64,000 nt of DNA from Asparagopsis taxiformis. Taxonomy: Eukaryota; Rhodophyta; Florideophyceae; Bonnemaisoniales; Bonnemaisoniaceae. The stretch spans positions 124,001 to 188,000 of the forward strand of contig JALQPE010000231.1 in the NCBI GenBank assembly GCA_030407315.1, written 5' to 3'. The notes under the pieces were generated by a model. It was not told the origin of the DNA and searched no databases. It worked only from the letters and a program-made list of their open reading frames with translations. The translations under genes were made by a program, and so were the position numbers. Below, in pieces: positions 47,985 to 57,746 of the stretch. The stretch's first letter is position 1, and each line of letters starts with the position of its first letter.

Positions 47985-50900
47985 ATGACGAATAAGCGCA
48001 GGCGCAACAGCAATCCGATCGTTGACGACGCAACCGTGCCAATTCTGCGCGAACCCGCTAGCCCTTGGGAGGATTCTAGTGACATGGGTACACGTCGAAA
48101 CGTAGGTCGCGCCGCCCGCGAAACTACTCTCGCTGGCAAAGACTTCCTCCGCCTCTTGCTGGATTTGTTCGCCCACTCAAGTTTCGCAGACTTGACGGAC
48201 AAGCCGGGAGGTTTCACATACGCGGACCTTGGCGCTTGGGTTGCGCAGGGCACGGAAGAACAATTTCTGGCGCTGCAAGGTCGACTCAGCATGGCCTTCA
48301 GCGGTCGTTCGAAGAATGCTGGAGTCGAGGCGGATGTTGCCGAAATCGTCATGGCAGAGATGAACGTTGAGCGAGCCAAGCAGATTGTTCGTCTGGCATT
48401 ACCGATTGCCGAGTTTTCAAGACAGGATGAGCGTATCGGGCAATGGGTTGAGCACTGCATCCTTTCTGGGATCGTGCCGCAGACCTTCCTTATTGGATGT
48501 AACATGCTTCCTTCGCCACTACAGGCGCCGCAGCGCGGGGAACCAAGCGCCTTCGTTCTTGCTCCACCGGAAACGTTCGAGGTATTGATGTATTTCCAAG
48601 CGTTGTCTATCATCCGAAATCACAACAAGAACCTGCCGCGTCGCCGAATAGGCGATGCGGCCGAAGAGGGGAACGAAGCCGCACGCGTCCCAACCCATCG
48701 GAAAAGCACTAATCGAGCTTGTTACGTGGTTCAAGTTTTATACCATGCTTGGACCGATGTGGCCTTCGCCGCAAAGTTTTCCAGCTTCGAAGAGTTGATG
48801 GCGCCGTACATCATTTTCGACAGCAGTGAGCATTGGTTTGACGTGCTCGATGAAGGTCTATTCGCACCGATGGAGCAGAAGCTAGATCTCTACCACGACA
48901 AAGCTCCCCTATCTCATCCTGATGGATATGGTGTAAAAGTAGAGACAAGAACCAGTGCGCAGCACAGTGCATTTAGGTACCTTGTGAGGAAGTTCTTCGA
49001 CCGGTTGCAGTTTCTTATCGTCAACCCGGACCTGTACACCTGGCCGGAGTCCGACCGCTGGGGGGCGCTGGAACTTCCAGTATATTTGAAATATACTTCT
49101 CAAGCGGAAATCCGGACAAGCTGCCAGCGTACTTTGACACCCTCGACAAAGACGTTATGGCTGTCCTCCGCCCGGCACCACAAGCTGCGGACGCAGAAAA
49201 GGTCCCCAAGCCGGTTGATGACACTCCCACTCGTCGCAACACAGGAGGGAGAGGTTTGGTTCCTGGTTCCGTCGACAAGACACACAACCAGGCTTCAACT
49301 TGGACCTGGGAGGACCAGTCTTACTGCCCAAGGGCCGTCTCCCCCGTCACCGTCACCCCACGCGACAGAAGAGCAGGAAAGTGAAGGGCAGGCTCTCGCA
49401 AAGGACTTTCTTTCGAAAATGAGTCAGTATTGCCGGGTGTACGACGTCCCTTTCGAAGATTTGGTCAGTGCCGACGAGAGCCGAGAACACGTGCCCATCA
49501 CGGGCAACGTTCAGCTCATTCTGACAGATCCGCCCTACAATGTTCGTCGTAAGAGGAACGATTCCAACTCTTCGTACGACAGGCTAACTGCAGAAGATAT
49601 GCAGGCTAGCATCGAAGTGTTTGACGAGCTGTTGCGCCCCGGTGGCCACGGCATCGTGTTCTGCTCCGTTTTGCAGTTCTACGAATGGTTTCATTACTTG
49701 GAAACGTACAAAGGACCGCAGTCAGAAGGCCCAACCGATGCTGCTGCCAGTGATGACGGGTCGGATGAAGAAGAGGTTACGTCCATGAATTCGGACTCCG
49801 AAGCATCGCAGCACAGTGGCGAAGAAAGTGCGGATGAGGAGGAGGAGGAGGACGAGGAGGAGGAGGACGTCGTTCGGAATTCAGTTTTCTTCGTTGACGA
49901 GGTACCTCTGTTGTTTGTCCGACTACCTGGGCACCTCTATCAAATGCCGGGGCGGAAGAGGTACCAACGCATGAACATGGCAGAGGTCGCTATCCACTTC
50001 TGGAAGCGAGGTGTTCCGTTCAAGACTGGAAGCGAGATGGTGGCCTATAGGAACCACGGATACATGGACGGCACGTACCCGGCGTGGTGCAACGTCACCA
50101 TCAATATGCCCGCCATCGATTCGAATGAGATGGTGTGGCGAACAAGGAGCACAACCGGTGCTACGGTCAGAGTTCGTGCAGAGCAGAAGAGCGTCGCTCT
50201 CATGATGGAGTTGATCAGCCAGCATTCACAGCCTGGTGATATTGTTGTCGATCCATTCTCTGGCACTTTCGCAACGGGAAAAGCAGCTATGAGCTTGCCT
50301 GAGCACCGTGTTTTCGTCGGCAGTGACATGGACAAATTGTGTGTGGCACGATCGCTTCCAAAGCTGTGTGCAGTCATGTCACGTGTAATTCTTTCAAACA
50401 ACACTGACATGAGGGTCACGACAGAAGCGAAACAGAGTGCTGAGAAGTTCTTGGCGTCCCGCTCTGTCACGATGCGTATACAGAGGGAACGCAGGATCAT
50501 CGAACCCCCACCTGGCCTTCCCCTGTACCAGAGGTTCCCGAAATATATTCGGCAGTACCTCTGGCAGCTGTGCCCAGAGTCGATTGCGTCGCACGAGCAC
50601 ATGGAAAAACCGGTACATTATTGGCCACCTTCCCTGCGCCGCTGGTTGCAAACTGAAAACCCTCGCGTGATGCGGGCACACGATTGTGTTGCGAAAAAAT
50701 TGAGCGTTCGACCATCGCTGATTAAGCATCCAAATGCAGGAAGAGGGCTCTTCGCTGAACAGACATTTAATGTTGGCGACGAAGTATGTGCATACTACGG
50801 AACTGTTGTGTACTCTGATATGAGCAAGGAGTCAATGCGGTTCGCGTACGGAGAGGGTCACATGGCGATAACGAAGGAAACATTCTTGATGTATGCCATC

Positions 50901-51206
50901 AAGCTGTATGCAACAGCGGAGGACGACGAAAACATCGAGCATCCAATTTGGATTGTTCCGGCTCCGTTCTGTTCGGCGCAGTTCATCAACGACCCGCGGT
51001 ATTTGCGAGGTGAGGACACTCCGGCGGAAGACACCAGGCGGATGGCCAACGTCGAGTTTGTCGAGAACTACAGCAGCGGTTCGACGGGGAAGAAGCTCAA
51101 GGCGAAGGACCTAGAAAATCCGAAGATCATCGTGGTACGTGCAATCCGCGATATCCGTCCAGGGCAGGAGCTCTACGTTCATTATGGGACAGCGTTTAGA
51201 GCATAG
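47985..51206 (+). CDS. DNA N6/N4-type methyltransferase fused to a SET domain
   Basis: Single frame of 1073 residues. The first 350 are helical and unrecognised. The methyltransferase part starts at about 505: motif IV DPPYNV (about 514, DPPY as in adenine-N6 enzymes), LLRPGGHGIVFCS, a 100-residue insert with an acidic run (about 590-630), then motif I DPFSGTFATGKAAM (about 755) and VFVGSDMD. Motif IV before motif I is the order of beta-class enzymes such as PF01555. The SET domain follows at about 915-1065: GRGLFAEQTF, YYGTV, AQFINDP...ANVEFVE (weak asparagine-histidine-type motif) and IRPGQELYVHYG. So one chain could modify DNA and protein. Between about 49095 and 49350 another frame reads more naturally (NPDKLPAYFDTLDKDVMAVL), suggesting two compensating indels or a retained intron in the linker. 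The ATG is clear. Substrate of either domain is unknown. Confidence 0.85.
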   Translation: MTNKRRRNSNPIVDDATVPILREPASPWEDSSDMGTRRNVGRAARETTLAGKDFLRLLLDLFAHSSFADLTDKPGGFTYADLGAWVAQGTEEQFLALQGRLSMAFSGRSKNAGVEADVAEIVMAEMNVERAKQIVRLALPIAEFSRQDERIGQWVEHCILSGIVPQTFLIGCNMLPSPLQAPQRGEPSAFVLAPPETFEVLMYFQALSIIRNHNKNLPRRRIGDAAEEGNEAARVPTHRKSTNRACYVVQVLYHAWTDVAFAAKFSSFEELMAPYIIFDSSEHWFDVLDEGLFAPMEQKLDLYHDKAPLSHPDGYGVKVETRTSAQHSAFRYLVRKFFDRLQFLIVNPDLYTWPESDRWGALELPVYLKYTSQAEIRTSCQRTLTPSTKTLWLSSARHHKLRTQKRSPSRLMTLPLVATQEGEVWFLVPSTRHTTRLQLGPGRTSLTAQGPSPPSPSPHATEEQESEGQALAKDFLSKMSQYCRVYDVPFEDLVSADESREHVPITGNVQLILTDPPYNVRRKRNDSNSSYDRLTAEDMQASIEVFDELLRPGGHGIVFCSVLQFYEWFHYLETYKGPQSEGPTDAAASDDGSDEEEVTSMNSDSEASQHSGEESADEEEEEDEEEEDVVRNSVFFVDEVPLLFVRLPGHLYQMPGRKRYQRMNMAEVAIHFWKRGVPFKTGSEMVAYRNHGYMDGTYPAWCNVTINMPAIDSNEMVWRTRSTTGATVRVRAEQKSVALMMELISQHSQPGDIVVDPFSGTFATGKAAMSLPEHRVFVGSDMDKLCVARSLPKLCAVMSRVILSNNTDMRVTTEAKQSAEKFLASRSVTMRIQRERRIIEPPPGLPLYQRFPKYIRQYLWQLCPESIASHEHMEKPVHYWPPSLRRWLQTENPRVMRAHDCVAKKLSVRPSLIKHPNAGRGLFAEQTFNVGDEVCAYYGTVVYSDMSKESMRFAYGEGHMAITKETFLMYAIKLYATAEDDENIEHPIWIVPAPFCSAQFINDPRYLRGEDTPAEDTRRMANVEFVENYSSGSTGKKLKAKDLENPKIIVVRAIRDIRPGQELYVHYGTAFRA

Positions 51207-51445
51207 AATTAGGGTCACGAAAGATGTTTTCATTTCGACTACAAATAAAGCTACGTTCCAGAGTTGAAGTATATCATATAATGCAGCATGTCCAGCCACC
51301 ATTAGTCCAGGGTGAAACCTATTCAGCAGTACTCGCCTGTCAAAAACCAATCGTTCACACTCTAGGTGCACTTCGTCCGAGCAGTGAACCTGACTGCTTG
51401 GATGCTGTTATGCGTGCAGATGCAAAATACACGACCAAGTTGAAA

Positions 51446-51645
51446 TGGACGCCCGGTGGATGTCCAGCTCAGTTGCATAGCTGTCCAGCCCAGAAATTCT
51501 ACAATTCAGGGCAGAAAAAAATATTGCAAAAAACATCGATTTCAGCGGGTCGATTGTGCCGTACGGCACACCCCCATCTCAAAAACATGTTCACATGTGC
51601 ATGTTTTTGAGAATAGCCCAAATTTTAATTCAAATCAGGACGTCT
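51446..51645 (-). repeat. Right inverted repeat flanking the methyltransferase-SET gene
   Basis: Reverse-complement partner of 47465-47659. It begins TGGACGCCC, carries the same palindrome GTGCCGTACGGCAC (51556-51569) and hairpin (51578-51611), and ends CAAATCAGGACGTCT. Confidence 0.9.
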
Positions 51646-51867
51646 TCCGGACATAGGGGTGCTCGCGGCCTAGCTCGACAGCTGTAATTGTACCTCATTA
51701 AATACTGTTGATGACTGCCTACCGTATACAATCTGGACTGCTGGCGTATTCTCCGGTACTTGACCTGAACGTTCATCGCAGACCGTTGTGGGTACCGACA
51801 CTATACAGCAATCTTTTTTGTATCTCGTGCAACTCAATCGTTCCATCGCTTCGGGGAAAGCTTCATT

Positions 51868-52653
51868 ATGACGCCGCGTATTGCGAAGAAAGCTCCAAAG
51901 CCTCCGGGCCTCCAGAAAACCCGGTCAGCAGCTGCTGTATCGAGTGCCCGACAATCCCGTGCGGAGAAGCGGTCTGGGTCTACCGGCAGCATTGAACCGC
52001 GGTCCGGTAGTCGCAAGACGGACCGGCGCAGAACTGGGGATCCGCAGCGAGAAAGTGAGGAAGGAGGAACGGCGCGGAGAGAGATGGGGCTTGACCGAGG
52101 CAAGCGTGCTCGCAGGGACAGTGAACATCATGATGATGACATGATAGTGGCTCAAAACATGTTGGAATTGCGGCAGAGTGCTATGGAAAAGGTAGTTTCT
52201 CCCGGGTTGGCAGATGCGGAGGTGCTGCAGACGGAGTCCCAGCCGGTGGTTCCCGAGACACTGAAGGCTGTGACCCCCACTGCGCCAACTATGCCGAGTA
52301 CATCAGCCCCAGCAGTTAATGCAGTCAGGGACCCGAGGATAGCGGCAAGGGATGTTGTTTCTGAGCAACGTTCACAGGATGCCAACTATCATCGGCGGTC
52401 AGGTGGTACTGAGGGGAGAGAGCAGCCGGAGTGCGGGCCTCGTCACAACAGACCTTCATTGGTGCCAAATATGCGCGTAACGCCCCCGCGACGTCAGGCT
52501 ATTGCCGATGGAGGACATCATAACCCCGATAGCGTGCGAGATGGGGGGACGGTGAGGGCAGAGAGGTTGCATCCACCGGAATCCATCGATTTAATGGCGA
52601 GTCGCATCAATGCGCAGAAGAAGAAGATCGCGGAGCTAGAAAAAAGTGTTTAG
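51868..52653 (+). CDS. Disordered basic protein, first part of a two-frame gene
   Basis: Frame of 261 residues from a clear ATG, unrecognised. It is rich in Lys, Arg, Ser, Pro and Gly, with many basic clusters (nuclear-type), and ends by entering a coiled coil (MASRINAQKKKIAELEKSV). The next frame starts in the same coiled coil eight bases before this stop, at a run of six A. Hence the two frames were probably one protein of about 610 residues, joined by a +1 shift or separated by a single-base indel. Confidence 0.6.
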   Translation: MTPRIAKKAPKPPGLQKTRSAAAVSSARQSRAEKRSGSTGSIEPRSGSRKTDRRRTGDPQRESEEGGTARREMGLDRGKRARRDSEHHDDDMIVAQNMLELRQSAMEKVVSPGLADAEVLQTESQPVVPETLKAVTPTAPTMPSTSAPAVNAVRDPRIAARDVVSEQRSQDANYHRRSGGTEGREQPECGPRHNRPSLVPNMRVTPPRRQAIADGGHHNPDSVRDGGTVRAERLHPPESIDLMASRINAQKKKIAELEKSV

Positions 52654-53707
52654 CCAGGACATAGCAAACAAGGCGCTCACCACGGAGATAGTTGCGTTGG
52701 AGGCTAAGGTGAAGACTCTGCAGGCGGAAAATGCCAGCCTTACTGAAATTGCGAGAACAGGTAGAATCAGTGATCACGGTGGCGGTAAGTCGAACATACA
52801 GAAAGCCATTCCTGTGAAATACCTTGGAGTTCTTAGGGCGGTTGAGGAAAACCTGACAAAGTGGTGCAAGAACGAGACTATGGAGCTGGACCCTATAGCG
52901 GAACAAACGCAGAGACGTTGGACTGGACGTACCATCGAGGTAGAGCCGGTAGAAGGGACACTTTGGAGCGAAAACGGTGTAGGATATATTGCTACCCCTC
53001 CGGGCTATATCATCAAGAATCTGCAGTGGTATACACCTTCGTACAGGGACGAGAGTGATCTGCTGAATGACTTGGTGCGACACGTACTGCGTCAAAGTCC
53101 GTGGTGTGATGTGTTTTCCGATGAGGAGCAGCGTGTGTGCTGTCAAGAGGCTGTGGCGGGGAGCAAGGAATTGAAAGTGAAGGTGACGCAGAAACTGTCC
53201 GACGTGATGAGTGCACGGAAGCGTAATGCGAGGGACAGATTGTTCGGTTCGCTGGGGTACACGAAATTAATGTCTAGATGCACGATGCTGACGACGCGAG
53301 CTGAGATGGACGAGCGAGAGGATCAAAAGCGCGAAGCGTCTGAGAAGCTTTTGAAACGGGAAAGCAACGGTGATTTGGATATGGGGAGGTGGCGAACGGC
53401 ACCGTTCTCAGAGCTGCGATACAGCAACGGCATGGTTCCTGACAGCTTCGAAATGGAAGTGAATGGTGATGCATGGTTTAACAACCGAGTAGCTGTGAAT
53501 GTGCTGGACATCTTCAGGGGGTATTCGATACGACCAGAAAAAGTTATGGACATAGAGACAAGCATACTAACGCTGGCGCGCCTGGATGCTTGGCTAGTGA
53601 CTACTGTGAACACGGATTTCGGGAAAATCAGAGAACATTTTTTAAATCAGAGAAAATTTAAACGTTATAATAATAATAATACAGTGCTGCAACTGGTTTT
53701 TCTGTAG
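52646..53707 (+). CDS. Second part of the two-frame coiled-coil protein
   Basis: Frame of 353 residues listed from a GTG; there is no ATG near its beginning, so it is unlikely to start on its own. It opens with a coiled coil (ALTTEIVALEAKVKTLQAENASL) continuing that of the previous frame. A globular-looking region follows (WTGRTIEVEPVEGTLW; GYIATPPGYIIKNLQWYTPSY), with a charged helical tail. I do not recognise the family. Position immediately to the right of the inverted repeat at 51446 suggests a repeat-associated gene. Confidence 0.58.
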   Translation: MFSQDIANKALTTEIVALEAKVKTLQAENASLTEIARTGRISDHGGGKSNIQKAIPVKYLGVLRAVEENLTKWCKNETMELDPIAEQTQRRWTGRTIEVEPVEGTLWSENGVGYIATPPGYIIKNLQWYTPSYRDESDLLNDLVRHVLRQSPWCDVFSDEEQRVCCQEAVAGSKELKVKVTQKLSDVMSARKRNARDRLFGSLGYTKLMSRCTMLTTRAEMDEREDQKREASEKLLKRESNGDLDMGRWRTAPFSELRYSNGMVPDSFEMEVNGDAWFNNRVAVNVLDIFRGYSIRPEKVMDIETSILTLARLDAWLVTTVNTDFGKIREHFLNQRKFKRYNNNNTVLQLVFL

Positions 53708-55589
53708 TTCAGAAGGCTTTGGGTACTGATTTAATCATTTTTGGTGAACGATTTAAATTTAGCGAAGTCGTGGGGCGATAGACAGGTGTCCCTGGTAGGT
53801 GTTGCGGTGTTTGTAAAGATTTATATTGATATGAATGGCACTGCAGAAGTATGGACACCTGTCCTTCTCGTGTTCGTGAACTGAAGTGCAGATGAAAACG
53901 CACATGACTGGTGTTCGGCTGGAGGACAGGTGTCCTTGAATGCACTTTGGTCATTGGACCAGTCATATATGTGTATAAAAAGTACTGTTGAGCACCTGCT
54001 CGTATGTTTCCATATTGCTCAGCCGAGGAGAAATGTGACGGTGGCTAAAATGCGATTGGGAAGTCCCAAAAAATTAGAATTTGCCCGTCGTCGTGAGCTC
54101 TAACTTCCAAATGTCTGGTAATTGATATTGTCTCATTGAGACATATTGGGCGTTCAGGAACACTGTCCCTCTGGCGGTTGTGCGGTACCGCGCATAGCGA
54201 GCTATGTGTAATGAACCTTGTTGCACAAGCTTGTGTGATCCTGCACACATGGAAGCAGCAGTTCCAAGTCATGATTGGGACTGCTAATAAACTGCTTTGA
54301 TCTGAACAATATCAGAACAAATGCACAGAGGGCGGAAGTTTTGCTTCAAAACAGCTGTCTGGCACAATTAAACGTCATGACAGAAACAAGCATCTACCAC
54401 ACTGACCTTCGATTCACCCTTCTCATTCGCATGCAGGAGGTTTTGCGTGTGGTACTAGAACATATCCACTGCTGGCTAGCGTATCCATTGCGTAACTTGA
54501 ACATATAAGTGCTCCCTTGGACATGCATTAACATTGATAATGGTTTCTTCAACCTGCAGGTTGAACAATTACAACGACAGTACGGATTTCAGATCCTGAT
54601 ACACCCAAGTGAGACACATGTTTACAAGAGCACATGGGATTCACAGCATTTATTGAAGCACTCAATGCTGTAACGGAGGTTATGAAGGGAGCAAGAGTTA
54701 TGCCCATGCGTCGTTCCCGAAACAGCATATAAGCCTGCACTACATACCCGCCAAGTACTTTTCTGCGCTAGAAGGTATGATACGCTTGTGCACTAGCCCA
54801 TACGTGAATTTTCAAGACTATACAGCGATTCTTTCCTGCATATTCATAGATAGAAGAATCTATCCTCGGCATGCATACACTCACCAATTCCAATATGGTG
54901 GATATGGCGGAGAGAGCTAACTTGAGTTATCACAATGTGATACGTCGTATTATACAAATTAATAGGTTGAAGAAGGTGGGCGGAATCATGATCATGGCAG
55001 TCCTTCAGTCGTATACTTATGCACTTATGGAGTCATATGATACATTCGTGCATGGCAGTCAAGAAGTCTACACTTGCGAGTAAGTACATACTAAACACTT
55101 GATATTGGTATGCCTTATCGTTTCCACCCACAGCCTAATGAACCAATCTGTTAGAGTACAACTATCTTCGGCTATGAGAATAACCGAAAACATGAGGGTC
55201 GTTTCCGCGCGGTGAATTCTCTTGTTAACATTTCTCAGTAGCTCTGCTTGTATTTGAAATTCATGCCACCTTGCTTAGAGACTAGTCATGGTATGGGTAA
55301 AATGGGCATTGTGGGTGGGATGAAGAACATCTGGTTTTTGTCAGTTGAATGTCTATCATGGAACTGTAATTTCTGCCATGATGCTGGAAGGAGGCTAAGT
55401 GAGATGTTCTTTGGTTTTACTCTGGACTAGGTGGTGGTATAGTCTATGAATGTATCTGGAGAATCAAGTTCTACATTTTGAAACTGATACACTACTCTAG
55501 CTACACCTAGAGGTGTGTTGTGACCGTAAACCCGAGGTTGCATTATCATGATTACGCCTCAGGTATGGTATGGAATTGAATGGCATTGT
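53708..55589. other. Non-coding region with three GGACA/TGTCC palindromes
   Basis: About 1.9 kb with only short frames. At its left end the motif GACAGGTGTCC or its inverse occurs three times (53781-53791, 53853-53864, 53924-53935); the last two are full 12-base near-palindromes. They may mark the end of the element carrying the two-frame gene. The rest shows nothing I can identify. Confidence 0.5.
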
Positions 55590-57707
55590 TCAGTGCGATA
55601 CACAATGCCTAATTCTGTTTCCAGTACGAGTAATGATTCTGTTCCCGGCGGAAAGATTCGGAAATGTGACGTAGACAGATTCAACTGGAATTTTGTCTAC
55701 CCAAGGCTTGATTTCCTCTCCAGTTCTGATGAAGGACGGTTGGAAAGTTCCAGAATACATGCTTCTCCTTTTTCGGAGCTCCCACCACTGCACATTCAAC
55801 TCTGTACATCTTCCTCTATGGTCTCGTACAATATCCCGGATACATCCAAGCCAAAAAGGAATGCAATCACTGCTTTCGGATCCTTTCACTGCAACAAAGT
55901 GATTGACAACATATTCAAGGTCCTGAAATTGCTCAGATGGTATTTGAGTTTCATCCACTATACCATTCTCATCAGTTCCTGTGATCCCATCTTCCAGCGC
56001 TTTCACAGTGTTTGATAGTTCGAAGCATGTGAGCAAATCCCAATGGAAAGGAATTTCCCGCGTTTCGTATACACGATCCAGCAACTCTCGTAGACTCCTC
56101 ATTTTAGCAGTAGAGTTGATTCTTCCCTCCTCTGAATCAAGACGCTTCGTAACTTCAAAATAGTTTGGTGTTGACTCAGCAGGAGTTGGTGGAGTTCTAT
56201 AGAGGTCAGGTGGGAACTTCAGGAAACCAGCTTTATGATCGCATGGATGGAGTGGAGCCCATTCTTCCTGACTGCTCATCTTTGCGCTACACTTTGTGTT
56301 CCATACAGTCCTCTGTGAAAAGTCACGTAAATGATTCCAGCGATCACCGTCCTTAGCAGTTTCTCCATCATCTTTTCCAGAAGTCAACTCTCCATGGTGC
56401 ACTCCTTGGCAATACCGTTTTCGTCCTTCAATCTCGATTTCCTCTGACCTGTTAATCTTGAAGTACCGAAATTTTGTGAACCCCTTAACGTTTCTTGTGC
56501 ATCTCTCTAGCTTATAGAGACCAGAGAAATTAACGACATTGGTCATATGTGTAACTGTAGGTTGTGGGGTGTATGCCAGTCGGAGTTGCTCCATTAGCTC
56601 CTTTAGGGTTACTGCATTATGTGTTCGAAGGCGACGGGAAGTACAACTAAACGTCTGATCTATATCAGCGTGTGTGTGACCTATTGGCAAGAAGGAAACT
56701 TGAATCTCCGCGAAGGCTCCCCATGCCACTAGGCTTTCGAGGTATGAAAACAAGAAACGGTTTTTGTTTTCACGCGTGCAGTTGTCGAGCTGCAGGAATA
56801 GAATCGGGGGGAATTTGTAGATGTTCAGTTTCTTCAATTGAAGCGTTCGATGAATAGCTTCTATTACGTGGTTTGCACCCGTTTGGAATTCATCTGTCAT
56901 AGAAAACAACGACAAGTTCTTGACGCTGCAATGTTCTAAGACACCAACCAGTTTAACTTTCATAGCATGACCCACCGTGTGCTTTGTCGAGAAGGTAAAA
57001 TGGGGAAGTCCAAACGCTGTTTGGTCTGCCCCATCTACAATAAGTGACATGTATTCCGATGGATAAAGTTGTGCAAGCTCACACTTTCGCGCATATTCTT
57101 GTCTCTCCCTTGCCACCATTTCGTAGTGAATTCTCCTCTGTTCTAGTATCGGGCCTGTGTGAATTTTATTCGTAGCTGCAGAATTCAACGCAGATCGAAT
57201 TGTATCGCATTCATAGCAGATTGTGAAGCGGTGAACTCTCCTTATTTTGATGTCAGGGAGAGAAGACTTCCATGTTGCGTAGAAGTAGTTCAAAGAGGGT
57301 GCTTTGGAGTTGTAAATATTTCTGTATTCCTCAACGAAAAGCTCATACACTTGTGTCTTTTCAAGAAACGGTAGATGGAACTCCGCTCTATCAGGCATCC
57401 TGTCACCTGTACTTTCTGCAAGCCTCTTCAAGAAGCAGACAATCCTATCTCTTCCTTCTGATTTCGCTGGACCTGTGAGACCTACCGTGTTGTAATCACC
57501 ATTTTCTTCGTCCTCCCTTGCTGCCTTTTTCACGGATGATTGCAGGTAGTTTGAGAATCCAAAAGCCAAACTGAGAAATCGAGAACAGACTCTAGTGTTG
57601 TCCAGGAAAAACGCATCATGCGATTCATTATACATTCTATGAAGATATTCACGCTGGCTCTTCTGTGATAGCAGCATTACTTTCTTCATCTGACTAGAGA
57701 GGAACAT
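55590..57707 (-). CDS. DUF7869-type transposase-like protein
   Basis: The frame opens with TTG at 57725; the first ATG, 57707, gives about 705 residues. The core matches the DUF7869 family found in many animal, oomycete and algal repeat-borne genes: LIVDGADQTAFGLPHF (first acidic site), then FLQLDNCTRENKNRFLFSYLESLV, then VSFLPIGHTHADIDQTFSCTSRRL. The DGAD, LDN..REN and GHTH.DIDQ.F motifs look like a metal-binding RNase H-like core, so a transposase or nuclease role is inferred, not proven. An upstream helical region includes CYECDTIRSAL. The C-terminal 200 residues are unrecognised. No inverted ends were found. It lies between two other element genes in the repeat island. Confidence 0.75.
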   Translation of the reverse strand: MFLSSQMKKVMLLSQKSQREYLHRMYNESHDAFFLDNTRVCSRFLSLAFGFSNYLQSSVKKAAREDEENGDYNTVGLTGPAKSEGRDRIVCFLKRLAESTGDRMPDRAEFHLPFLEKTQVYELFVEEYRNIYNSKAPSLNYFYATWKSSLPDIKIRRVHRFTICYECDTIRSALNSAATNKIHTGPILEQRRIHYEMVARERQEYARKCELAQLYPSEYMSLIVDGADQTAFGLPHFTFSTKHTVGHAMKVKLVGVLEHCSVKNLSLFSMTDEFQTGANHVIEAIHRTLQLKKLNIYKFPPILFLQLDNCTRENKNRFLFSYLESLVAWGAFAEIQVSFLPIGHTHADIDQTFSCTSRRLRTHNAVTLKELMEQLRLAYTPQPTVTHMTNVVNFSGLYKLERCTRNVKGFTKFRYFKINRSEEIEIEGRKRYCQGVHHGELTSGKDDGETAKDGDRWNHLRDFSQRTVWNTKCSAKMSSQEEWAPLHPCDHKAGFLKFPPDLYRTPPTPAESTPNYFEVTKRLDSEEGRINSTAKMRSLRELLDRVYETREIPFHWDLLTCFELSNTVKALEDGITGTDENGIVDETQIPSEQFQDLEYVVNHFVAVKGSESSDCIPFWLGCIRDIVRDHRGRCTELNVQWWELRKRRSMYSGTFQPSFIRTGEEIKPWVDKIPVESVYVTFPNLSAGNRIITRTGNRIRHCVSH

Positions 57708-57746
57708 CGAATCTATTTTCCGCAAACAGGATCCACTGCAACATTT

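Larger units (their letters stand above)
47465..51645. mobile_element. Candidate inverted-repeat-bounded element encoding a methyltransferase-SET protein
   Basis: A 4.18-kb segment bounded by the two long inverted repeats and containing a single large gene, set about 325 bases from the left repeat and 240 from the right. No transposase is inside, and no target duplication is visible outside. So it is either a non-autonomous or domesticated element, or a host gene with the facing ends of two separate elements. The near-identity of the repeats argues for one unit. Confidence 0.5.
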
